From Elusimicrobiota bacterium (GTDB lineage: Bacteria; Elusimicrobiota; Elusimicrobia; Elusimicrobiales; UBA9959), in the NCBI GenBank assembly GCA_012517285.1, contig JAAYVG010000041.1, positions 1 through 33,001 on the forward strand: a stretch of DNA of 33,001 nucleotides, read 5' to 3'. The translations under genes and the position numbers were made by a program. Below are positions 15,187 through 21,949 of the stretch, piece by piece. Under the pieces are notes generated by a model that searched no databases, was not told the origin of the DNA, and saw only the letters and a list, made by a program, of their open reading frames with translations. The first letter of the stretch is position 1; each line of letters opens with the position of its first letter.

Positions 15187-15963
15187 CTAAGAAAATATTT
15201 TCATGAAACTTATATTAAAATAGAATTTAATAACGCAACCTATTGCAAGAAATGGACCAAAAGGCATATAAGAAAATCTATCAAGTTTTTTTGCAAGGAT
15301 TAAAGAAATCCCATAAACTGCGCCTACAAAAGAAGCAATGATGATAACATCTATTATTCCTTTTGCTCCTACTATGCTTCCTATAGCACCAAATAAAAAC
15401 ATATCTCCCTCACCAACAGCATCTTTTTTATAAAGAAGTTTTCCAAGCCATGCAAGCAAAAACATAGAGCCTGCACCTGCAACTATGCCGGCAAGCGATG
15501 TTATAATTCTTTGATAAATGCTTCCATCAAAAAGTGGATTTGAAAAAGACCCAACGAGACCAAAGAATGCGATAAGATATGAGAATAGATCTGATAACAT
15601 CATAGTTTTAAAATCAATCACACTAACAACAATTAAGAGATAAGCTATTGCTGTTGAAGAAATAAACCAAGGGATGTTCCCCCTCCACTTCAAAAAAAAT
15701 ATGACTGTTATAGCAGCGCTCAAAAATTCAACAAGGGGATAAACAATGCTTATTTTTGTTTTACAGTTTCTACACCTTCCACCCAAAATAATATAGCTCA
15801 AAAGAGGTATATTGTCATACCATTTTATTGGGGCTTTACATTTAGGACAGAACGACGGGGGAAGAACTATGGATATATTATTTTCTGTTCGGTATATAAC
15901 AACATTTAAAAAACTTCCAAAACAGAGCCCAATTATAAATATAAAAATCAGCATAAATATCAT
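15187..15963 (-). CDS. Prepilin peptidase (A24A, PilD/GspO-like)
   Basis: Inner-membrane aspartyl protease that cleaves leader peptides of type IV pilins and type II secretion pseudopilins and usually N-methylates the new end. The N-terminal part has FGSFLNVVIYR and two CxxC pairs (Cys39/Cys42 and Cys64/Cys67), a zinc site. The catalytic aspartates are Asp117 (VIDFKT) and Asp187 in GEGD, and PFGPFLAIG is at the end. The 258 residues and about seven hydrophobic segments are normal. No pilus genes are nearby; substrates must be encoded elsewhere. TATAAT ends 6 bases before the ATG and there is no Shine-Dalgarno. It heads the operon with glnA, the ZIP transporter and rhodanese. Confidence 0.95.
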   Translation of the reverse strand: MIFMLIFIFIIGLCFGSFLNVVIYRTENNISIVLPPSFCPKCKAPIKWYDNIPLLSYIILGGRCRNCKTKISIVYPLVEFLSAAITVIFFLKWRGNIPWFISSTAIAYLLIVVSVIDFKTMMLSDLFSYLIAFFGLVGSFSNPLFDGSIYQRIITSLAGIVAGAGSMFLLAWLGKLLYKKDAVGEGDMFLFGAIGSIVGAKGIIDVIIIASFVGAVYGISLILAKKLDRFSYMPFGPFLAIGCVIKFYFNISFMKIFS

Positions 15964-15969
15964 AATAAA

Positions 15970-15975
15970 ATTATA
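15970..15975 (-). promoter_or_regulatory. Predicted leaderless -10 box of the prepilin peptidase-glnA operon
   Basis: TATAAT on the minus strand ends 6 bases before the ATG of the prepilin peptidase gene. No Shine-Dalgarno and no convincing -35 are seen. Confidence 0.5.
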
Positions 15976-16114
15976 AAAACTATCATGTTAGAAAGACTTT
16001 AAACTATTTTATATAATCTATAGGATCTGTACAATAAGAATCATCGATTGCACACTTTCATTTTCCATCATAATTTTTTTAAACACAAACAAACCTTCTG
16101 TCCATAGCATACTA

Positions 16115-16257
16115 TTATTTCAAACCACTAACAAGCGATGTCTGTGATATTGCAATTGCAATATCACCTACTTCTTCACCTGTTTTAGTGATAAACTATG
16201 ATTAAAATATTCTGAAATTGCAATAAATGCTTTCTTTATCTCTTCTCTACCACGAGC
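16115..16257 (-). pseudogene. Possible frameshifted coding remnant
   Basis: Minus-strand translation reads ARGREEIKKAFIAISEYFN and then, after a shift of frame near 16185, TGEEVGDIAIAISQTSLVSG and a stop. The two pieces look like ordinary coding sequence (no low complexity, amphipathic pattern), but I recognise no family. The rest of the gene-free stretch 15976-16143 shows no ORF or RNA that I can support. The second piece contains the 24-bp palindrome. This may be chance; confidence is low. Confidence 0.25.
16144..16167. repeat. Perfect 24-bp palindrome in a gene-free stretch
   Basis: GTGATATTGCAA is followed directly by its exact reverse complement. There is no loop and no T-run, so it looks more like a dimeric protein site than a terminator. 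Confidence 0.6.
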
Positions 16258-16382
16258 AATCACCACGCGTAGTCTGGCCTGCCAGACGAAGCGATTACCA
16301 CGCGTAGTCTGGTTTACCAGACGAAGCAATTACCACGCGTAGTCTGGTTTACCAGACGAAGCGATTACCACGCGTAGTCTGG
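16256..16382. repeat. 35-bp tandem repeats (3 full copies plus 15 bp) ending in tRNA-Ser
   Basis: Units start at 16263, 16298, 16333 and 16368 with CCACGCGTAGTCTGG and follow each other exactly every 35 bases; copies 2 and 3 differ at one position. Each unit holds a hairpin, GTCTGGT/ACCAGAC in copies 2-3 and GTCTGGC/GCCAGAC in copy 1, a compensatory T-A to C-G change. The last partial unit runs into the encoded CCA of tRNA-Ser. There are no spacers, so this is not a CRISPR array. Confidence 0.85.
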
Positions 16383-16470
16383 CGGAAGGGGAGGGATTCG
16401 AACCCTCGTTCCGATAAAATCGGAAACAGACTTTCCAGATCTGCGCCTTCAACCGCTCGGCCACCCTTCC
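16380..16470 (-). tRNA. tRNA-Ser (anticodon GGA)
   Basis: A class II tRNA on the minus strand: acceptor GGAAGGG/CCCTTCC, anticodon stem CAGAT/GTCTG around loop CTGGAAA (anticodon GGA), a long variable arm (TTTCCGATTTTATCGGAA), T-loop TTCGAAT, discriminator G and an encoded CCA (16380-16382). The CCA bases coincide with the end of the upstream 35-bp repeat array. Confidence 0.97.
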
Positions 16471-16589
16471 ATAAAAAGTTGTTTGGTTGTTTAGAATAAT
16501 TTCCAACTATAATAAATAATATTTTTACAAATAAATATAGGCTCAATTAATCTTTAAAACAAGAGATATCTTTATTATTAATAAAAATA

Positions 16590-16673
16590 TGGTTGGGGTA
16601 GGATTCGAACCTACGTAGGGCGAAGCCCGACGGTTTTACAGACCGTTGCATTTGACCGCTCTGCCACCCAACC
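16590..16673 (-). tRNA. tRNA-Tyr (anticodon GTA)
   Basis: A class II tRNA on the minus strand: acceptor GGTTGGG/CCCAACC, anticodon loop CTGTAAA (anticodon GTA), a long variable arm (CGGGCTTCGCCCT region), T-loop TTCGAAT and discriminator A. CCA is not encoded, in contrast to the neighbouring tRNA-Ser. Confidence 0.97.
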
Positions 16674-16740
16674 ATCTAAAACAACCAAGTAATAGTATAT
16701 CAAATTGATGCTGATTTTATCAAGACAAACAACCAGTTTA

Positions 16741-17814
16741 TTACACATTAAACCTAAAATAACAAACGTCTCCATCCTTTATCTCATAATCCTTTCCTTC
16801 AAGGCGGATAAGCCCCTTTTCTTTTAAAATTTTTTCATCCCTGTACTTCTCAATATCAGAAAAGGAATAAACCTCAGCTCTTATAAAACCTCTTTCAATA
16901 TCTGAGTGAATCTTTCCACTCGCCTTTGGAGCTTTTGTTCCTCTTTTTATCATCCATGATCTTACTTCATCAGTTGAACCAACTGTAAAAAATGATATCA
17001 GATCAAGCATTTTGGTTGACTTTAAAATAATCTTTTCAATGCCTGAGTATTCCTCACCAATGTCCTTTAAAAAGTCCTTTCTCTCATTTTCTTCAAGTTT
17101 TATTATCTCTGACTCTATCTTTGCAGATATTCTTACCATATCAGAACCTTTTTTTGAGACATAATCCTCAAGCCTCTTAACGACAGTCTCATCCTGCTTT
17201 TCACCAATGTTTGCGACATAAAGAACAGGTTTGGATGTTAAAAGATTAAAATTTTTCATATCATCAATGCTTATGCCGCTCTCCCTTGCTGGTTTTCCTT
17301 CAGAGAGTGCTTTTTTTATTATCTCAAGCTTTGAAAGAATCTCCTTGGCCTCCTTATCACCTGTTCTTGCTGAACCTGAATTTTTATCAATCATCTTATT
17401 AACACTTTCTAAATCACTTAAAATCAACTCTAAGTCTATGACCTCAATATCCCTCACAGGATCAACTCCCCCGAGCGTATGAACAACATCGCTATCATCA
17501 AAGCATCTCACAACCTCAACAATAGCATCAACCTCTCTTATGTTTGCTAAAAATTTATTGCCAAGCCCCTCTCCCTGAGACGCTCCCTTAACAAGTCCAG
17601 CAATATCAACAAACTTTATATATGAATATGTTTTTTTAGGAGGCTTGAATATATCAAAAAGAATATCAAGCCTTTTATCTGGAACAGAAACAACACCAAC
17701 ATTTGGGTCTATTGTTGTAAACGGATAGTTTGAGCTTTGGGCACCTGCATCAGTTAAAGCATTGAAAAGTGTTGATTTACCAACGTTTGGAAGTCCAACA
17801 ATCCCTATTTCCAT
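16741..17814 (-). CDS. ychF: Ribosome-binding ATPase YchF (Obg-like)
   Basis: Obg-family P-loop enzyme that prefers ATP and binds ribosomes; linked to stress responses. G1 is GLPNVGKST near the N-terminus, followed by NYPFTTIDPNVGVV, the G3 region DIAGLVKGASQGEGLGN, and NIGE in place of NKxD, the change that gives YchF its ATP preference. A helical-hairpin insert follows. The C-terminal TGS domain ends in GLIRLEGKDYEIKDGDVCYFRF. The 357 residues match the family (about 363). Start ATG at 17814 with GAGG 5 bases upstream; the in-frame GTG at 17820 overlaps that site. It is last in a set with the GNAT and Lys-rich genes. Confidence 0.96.
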   Translation of the reverse strand: MEIGIVGLPNVGKSTLFNALTDAGAQSSNYPFTTIDPNVGVVSVPDKRLDILFDIFKPPKKTYSYIKFVDIAGLVKGASQGEGLGNKFLANIREVDAIVEVVRCFDDSDVVHTLGGVDPVRDIEVIDLELILSDLESVNKMIDKNSGSARTGDKEAKEILSKLEIIKKALSEGKPARESGISIDDMKNFNLLTSKPVLYVANIGEKQDETVVKRLEDYVSKKGSDMVRISAKIESEIIKLEENERKDFLKDIGEEYSGIEKIILKSTKMLDLISFFTVGSTDEVRSWMIKRGTKAPKASGKIHSDIERGFIRAEVYSFSDIEKYRDEKILKEKGLIRLEGKDYEIKDGDVCYFRFNV

Positions 17815-17845
17815 AATCACCTCATAGATTAATATATAAAAAGAA

Positions 17846-18307
17846 TCACCTTATCATATTTTTATAGACAGAAACATCAGAATCTGGTATCTCTACAGCG
17901 CCAACTGTTTTTTTAAAAAATTCCGATGGGCCAACCCAGCCAATAACAGCATACCCATAGCCATCATAAAACATCTGTTTAAGTGTTCTTATAAGAAGAG
18001 CCTTTCCAACACCAGACTTTCGCTCAGTCTCTATAACCCCTATGGGACCGAAAAAACCTCTGGCAGTGGAATCATAACAGGCAAAACCAATTATCTCTTT
18101 GTTTTTTATTGCAATAAAACATGTTGGCGGAACTGATGAAAAACTCACATCACACTCGCTTGACCACGAGCTTGAAAAATTCTTTCCAACCCAATCAACA
18201 ACCGCTTTTTTTTCCGGGCCTATAGCCCTTTTTATTATGATGCTATCTTTCAAAAAACTTTTTTCATCAATATCAGATATATCATAAAGCTTTACAAGTA
18301 AATCCAT
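17846..18307 (-). CDS. GNAT-family N-acetyltransferase
   Basis: A 153-residue single-domain acetyltransferase. The acetyl-CoA pyrophosphate loop is RKSGVGKALL (Arg96 to about 105), preceded by the beta strand FFGPIGVIETE and followed by YGYAVIGWVGPSEFFKKTVGAVEI, the usual motif A/B layout with a late aromatic segment. The substrate is unknown; an amino group of a small molecule or protein is typical. The ATG overlaps the stop of the Lys-rich gene (TAATG), so translation is coupled to it. ychF follows after about 30 bases. Confidence 0.88.
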   Translation of the reverse strand: MDLLVKLYDISDIDEKSFLKDSIIIKRAIGPEKKAVVDWVGKNFSSSWSSECDVSFSSVPPTCFIAIKNKEIIGFACYDSTARGFFGPIGVIETERKSGVGKALLIRTLKQMFYDGYGYAVIGWVGPSEFFKKTVGAVEIPDSDVSVYKNMIR

Positions 18308-18756
18308 TATTTATCACCATTTTTGTTTATTATAACACTGTTGTTTTCAAGACCTATCATAAGCTCTGATGAGTTTTTTGTAGCAGTGGATTTTTTTACG
18401 TCCTTGCTTTTTGGTTTAACAGGATTTCCCTTCTCATCAAACTTATAAACATTTGCATCTCCCTTTTTAAAAACATATTTATCTTTCTTGGAATTATTTT
18501 TAACAGCTGCCTTCTTCTTTGTTTGTTTTGGCTTAGTACTTTTTGTACTCTTTGATGACTTGGTTGTAACTTTCTTATTCTTAACACCTGAGGCAGATTT
18601 TTTTGACTCAGTTTTTTTATCCTTTGTATCCTTATCAGCATTTTGATCAGTTTCACTGCTCAACCCACTCATATAAAGTGTTGAATCAGATTGCGAAAAA
18701 AGAAAAACTGGAAAGAATAAAAATATAATAAATATTTTTCTCATAATCATTCTCAT
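18307..18756 (-). CDS. Exported lysine-rich low-complexity protein
   Basis: A 149-residue protein with a signal peptide (MRMIMRKIFIIFLFFPVFLF, cut near FSQS) and a mature region dominated by Lys, Ser, Thr and Asp (KTESKKSASG, TKSSKSTKSTKPKQTKKKA). The C-terminal part is more ordinary, with YVFKKGDANVYKFDEKGNPV and ELMIGLENNSVIINKNGDK. No domain is recognised. A strongly basic, disordered exported protein might bind peptidoglycan or nucleic acid, but that is speculation. TATAAT ends 5 bases before the first ATG and no Shine-Dalgarno is seen, so the transcript may be leaderless. Internal ATGs at 18750 and 18744 are alternatives. Confidence 0.75.
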   Translation of the reverse strand: MRMIMRKIFIIFLFFPVFLFSQSDSTLYMSGLSSETDQNADKDTKDKKTESKKSASGVKNKKVTTKSSKSTKSTKPKQTKKKAAVKNNSKKDKYVFKKGDANVYKFDEKGNPVKPKSKDVKKSTATKNSSELMIGLENNSVIINKNGDK

Positions 18757-18761
18757 AATAA

Positions 18762-18767
18762 ATTATA
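18762..18767 (-). promoter_or_regulatory. Predicted -10 box of the Lys-rich/GNAT/ychF unit
   Basis: TATAAT on the minus strand overlaps the stop codon of the RF-FolD gene and ends 5 bases before the first ATG of the Lys-rich gene. No -35 match is visible. Confidence 0.4.
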
Positions 18768-19956
18768 GCAGGTTTTTGGCAGCTTTTACAGTGGCATTCA
18801 AAAGACAGGCAAGAGTAACAGGACCAATTCCTCCTGGAACAGGTGTTATCGCACTGGCAATATCTCTAACACTGCTGAAATCAATATCACCACACATCCT
18901 TCCATTTTCATCAATATTTGTCCCTATATCAATCAAAACCTGATTCTCACCTATCATATCTGATTTAATAAAATTAGCCTTACCAATCGCAGATACTATT
19001 ATATCTGAATTTTTTAGATATTCATTCAAATTTTTTGTTTTTGTGTGACAGATTGTAACAGTCCCGTCAAGCATCGAAAGCATATGTGCAACAGGTTTTC
19101 CTGTTATGGAAGACCTTCCAACAACGGTAATTTTTTTACCGGAGATATCAATATCATAATGCATCATCAATCTTATGGTTGCATAAGCAGTCTGAGGTAC
19201 AAAAAAATCATATTTTTTTATATCATCAAATTTTTTTGATATAAAAAGCCTGCCCATATTAATAGATGAAAGAGCATCAACATCCTTACTAGGATTTAAT
19301 GCATCCCAAAACTCTGGATCATCAAAGCCATCAGGAAGAGGTTTTTCAACCATTATGGCATCAACATTTTTATCGTTTCCAAGCTCCTTTATAAGCGATA
19401 TAAAAAATTTCTTATCTGTTTTTTCCCGAGGCATATAAAGCCTTGTATCTATACCGAGTTTCTGAGATTTTTTTATCTTAAGATTCATATAATATGATGA
19501 TGGTGAGTTTTCAAAATAATTTATTATCGCAAGAAAGGGTTTTCTTCCCTTTTTTAAAAGAAAATCCTCAGCCATAAGCTTTGTTTCAGCATTTATTTGC
19601 TCTGATAGTGTTTTTCCTTCAAGAATCATAATCCCTCTCTTCTTTTTTATAATAACATCTGGATTTTTTAAATAAAAATCTTCTATCCTTTCTACAAGAT
19701 CTCTTAATGCAATAAACCTGTTTATACTCAGCGACCTTTCCCTCTGGCATCTAACAGATATACCGAGCGGCCTATATCTGAGCAAAACTGCATTGTTTGT
19801 CTTGTTTATCTTTTGACCACCATTTCCGCTTCCTTTTTGAAATTTTTCATCTATGTCAAAAAGATCAATTCCAAGCTTTTTTATTTTATCCTTTAGTTCT
19901 TCTATCTTTTTTTTGCCAACACTTCCAAATATATCATTAAAATTATCAATTCTCAT
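18763..19956 (-). CDS. folD: Fusion of a GGQ release-factor domain with FolD
   Basis: A continuous 397-codon frame with two parts. Residues 1 to about 105 are an RF-1-type peptidyl-tRNA hydrolase domain like those of the small release-factor-like proteins: GSGNGGQKINKTNNAVLL (GGQ at 46-48), then GISVRCQRERSLSINRFIAL. Residues about 109-397 are a full FolD (methylene-THF dehydrogenase/cyclohydrolase): Tyr156 and Lys160 of YxxxK, KDVDA (224-228), GRSSITGKP (280-288), GDIDF and TPVPGGIGPVT (371-381). Two motifs differ: VEKPLP (Glu204) where FolD has VQLPLP, and PQTA where it has PCTP. The first ATG has no Shine-Dalgarno; an internal ATG at 19629, preceded by GAGAGGG, would give a 288-residue FolD. 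It lies 4 bases after the NERD-helicase gene. Real fusion or two products: undecided. Confidence 0.9.
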   Translation of the reverse strand: MRIDNFNDIFGSVGKKKIEELKDKIKKLGIDLFDIDEKFQKGSGNGGQKINKTNNAVLLRYRPLGISVRCQRERSLSINRFIALRDLVERIEDFYLKNPDVIIKKKRGIMILEGKTLSEQINAETKLMAEDFLLKKGRKPFLAIINYFENSPSSYYMNLKIKKSQKLGIDTRLYMPREKTDKKFFISLIKELGNDKNVDAIMVEKPLPDGFDDPEFWDALNPSKDVDALSSINMGRLFISKKFDDIKKYDFFVPQTAYATIRLMMHYDIDISGKKITVVGRSSITGKPVAHMLSMLDGTVTICHTKTKNLNEYLKNSDIIVSAIGKANFIKSDMIGENQVLIDIGTNIDENGRMCGDIDFSSVRDIASAITPVPGGIGPVTLACLLNATVKAAKNLL

Positions 19957-19960
19957 AAGG

Positions 19961-21682
19961 CTAAATCTTATTATCCTTAGCTTTTTTTATATTACTATCT
20001 ATAAGAGATGTGATTGAGTTGTTTTCAAGTGATATAATATAAAGCTCTTTCCTTGCCCTTGTACATGCAATATAGAGCAATCTCAATGCTTCTGCTTTCT
20101 CAAAATAATTCTGTAAAAGATTTGCACCATAAATTATTACCATATCACTCTCAAGCCCTTTTGATGAGTGTATAGTAGCAAGCTTTACGTCTGCAGAAGT
20201 ATTAGTTTCTTCTCCTATAATAGCAGTCTTGATATTTTTTGAGTTAAGATAATCATATATTCCATCCATCAATCTGTGATTTGGAAAAAGAAACATTAAA
20301 GAAACGCTTTTCTTCTTGTTCTTTATAAGTGAATATATATAATCCTTTGATTCATCTTCGCTATAAAATATTTTTAACTCAGGCCATGAGCCACTTCTTA
20401 TCACGTTCTCATACCTTGTTTCAACAGCATCTTCTTCAAAGCAGAGAATATGATTTTTATCAAGATCCTCAATCAAATCATAGGCAACTGAAATTATCTG
20501 TTTGGTATTTCTGTAATTTGTGTTGAACACCTCAGTTCTACCAACAATATCTATTGAAAGTTTTCTCCAGTTTATGCTTCTCTTATATATATTCTGAGAA
20601 TTATCATATACAATAAAAAGATTGTTTGTCTCTTTATCAAGAAAATTTACAACAGATACATACCACTTACCCATAAAATCCTGTCCCTCATCAATAAGTA
20701 TTGATTGATATTTTATGTCTGATTTCTTAGCAGACTCTATCATCAAATCTGGAATGATATTATTCCAGTAATCATCATTCATCTTTTGAGTGGATGGAAT
20801 TTCTATGCCAAGTCTGTTTAAAACTTTAAAACACCACGAGTGGTATGTCATAACCTCAACATTCGTAAAATCTTTAAGATTATCCTTCAGATATATGGAA
20901 AGAGATCTGTTAAAACACAACACAAGAATCTTCCAATCTGGATTTATCTTTGAAAGAAATTTTGCTCTGGCCACAAGCATGACCGTCTTTCCACTACCAC
21001 TGACACCTCTTATCAATCTGTGACCATTAGAAAACTGTCTTGCTATCCTTTCCTGATGTTTATCAATGACAGCCAATGAATCATTATTTATCTTCAACTC
21101 AGGATATATGATTGATCTTATCTCATCAACCTGAAAATCTTCAAGTTTTGATGGCCTTGCAGGCAAAAACATTTTATCAAGAGATAATTCAAGTTTTTCA
21201 GTTGATGAAAAATCATCAGCAATAAAAAACTTATCAGAAAAAGCTTTTTTGAGTTCATAATAAAAAAGCTTTTCCATATCCTCTTTTTTAAAATTGCTCA
21301 TAAAAACACCAAAACCCCAGTTAACGGAAAGCTTTTTATCCTTAAGAAGTAATTCATCCCTTTTAAGCATATCCACAAGTTGTAGTATATAATTTCTTAC
21401 CTGTTTTAATGGATTTAAAAATCTGATATCCCTGTTATCAACATTTAAAATTATACTATCCTTGTCAGCCTCAATTATTCTATCAAAACTCCAGTCTTTA
21501 ACCTCAATTATTATAACTCCTTTAAGCGGATGTATTATGATAAAATCAGGATAATAGTTTTTAATCTCTGTGTTGTAGTAAACAACGCAGTCATCAGATA
21601 AGTTTTCTTTAAGAATTTCAAAAAGTCTCTTTTCACCCTTTGTAGCACTTTCTGGAATAGTTCTTGGAATCAAAAAAGCCAT
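19961..21682 (-). CDS. NERD-domain UvrD/Rep-like helicase
   Basis: Predicted DNA-processing enzyme combining a nuclease-related domain with a superfamily 1 helicase core. NERD part (about residues 10-120): GEKRLF (Glu17), PDFII (Asp46) and IIEVKDW (Glu60, Lys62), the restriction-endonuclease-like catalytic set. Helicase part: Q-motif around KHQERIARQF, Walker A GVSGSGKT (226-233), Walker B ILIDEGQDF (328-336), NYRNTKQI, TIHSSKGLESD and the C-terminal LLYIACTRARKELYI. The 573 residues are complete. It is transcribed away from the origin and is first in the leftward set, followed 4 bases later by the RF-FolD gene. Its role (repair, defence or plasmid control) cannot be told from the sequence. 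Confidence 0.92.
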   Translation of the reverse strand: MAFLIPRTIPESATKGEKRLFEILKENLSDDCVVYYNTEIKNYYPDFIIIHPLKGVIIIEVKDWSFDRIIEADKDSIILNVDNRDIRFLNPLKQVRNYILQLVDMLKRDELLLKDKKLSVNWGFGVFMSNFKKEDMEKLFYYELKKAFSDKFFIADDFSSTEKLELSLDKMFLPARPSKLEDFQVDEIRSIIYPELKINNDSLAVIDKHQERIARQFSNGHRLIRGVSGSGKTVMLVARAKFLSKINPDWKILVLCFNRSLSIYLKDNLKDFTNVEVMTYHSWCFKVLNRLGIEIPSTQKMNDDYWNNIIPDLMIESAKKSDIKYQSILIDEGQDFMGKWYVSVVNFLDKETNNLFIVYDNSQNIYKRSINWRKLSIDIVGRTEVFNTNYRNTKQIISVAYDLIEDLDKNHILCFEEDAVETRYENVIRSGSWPELKIFYSEDESKDYIYSLIKNKKKSVSLMFLFPNHRLMDGIYDYLNSKNIKTAIIGEETNTSADVKLATIHSSKGLESDMVIIYGANLLQNYFEKAEALRLLYIACTRARKELYIISLENNSITSLIDSNIKKAKDNKI

Positions 21683-21949
21683 ATATTGTTTAATTTTTAA
21701 CGCTTAAACCACAATTTTTCAAATCTTTCTTTGTTGACTGAAAGCTCTAATTATTGTATTATATAAAGTATAAAGTGATATATCAAGATACCGATCTTTT
21801 TAATGCTGTTTGTTTGATGTTTATAACTTTGTTAAAAATGTTTGTTTGTTTTTTTAAACAAGGTTATGCACATATAAAAGTGATTATTTTTTAAGTATTT
21901 TTATTAAAAAATCTGATTTTATTAACATTTGTGGATAAGCTGTGGATAA
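21683..21949. other. Chromosomal replication origin (oriC) upstream of dnaA
   Basis: An AT-rich intergenic region between two divergent genes contains two consensus DnaA boxes as TGTGGATAA (TTATCCACA on the other strand) at 21930-21938 and 21941-21949, two bases apart, and TTATGCACA at 21864-21872. Between them a very AT-rich tract (about 21875-21925, TTTTTTAAGTATTTTTATT and so on) is a likely unwinding element. The second box overlaps the GTG start of dnaA. The gene neighbourhood and the change of gene direction here agree with an origin. Confidence 0.85.
21734..21762 (+). promoter_or_regulatory. Predicted dnaA promoter
   Basis: TTGACT (21734-21739), a 17-base spacer and TATTAT (21757-21762) give a start near 21769. 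The resulting leader of about 170 bases would run through the origin and its DnaA boxes, allowing autorepression. Confidence 0.55.

Noticed and set aside
13827-15963. Type IV pilus or type II secretion locus
   Set aside because: Only the prepilin peptidase is present; its operon partners (glnA, ZIP transporter, rhodanese) are unrelated to pili.
16256-16382. CRISPR-like array
   Set aside because: The 35-bp units are directly adjacent with no unique spacers, there are no cas genes, and each unit contains its own hairpin.
19961-21682. Phage-defence island around the NERD-helicase
   Set aside because: Neighbours are housekeeping genes (folD, ychF, dnaA), and no toxin, restriction or integrase gene is nearby.
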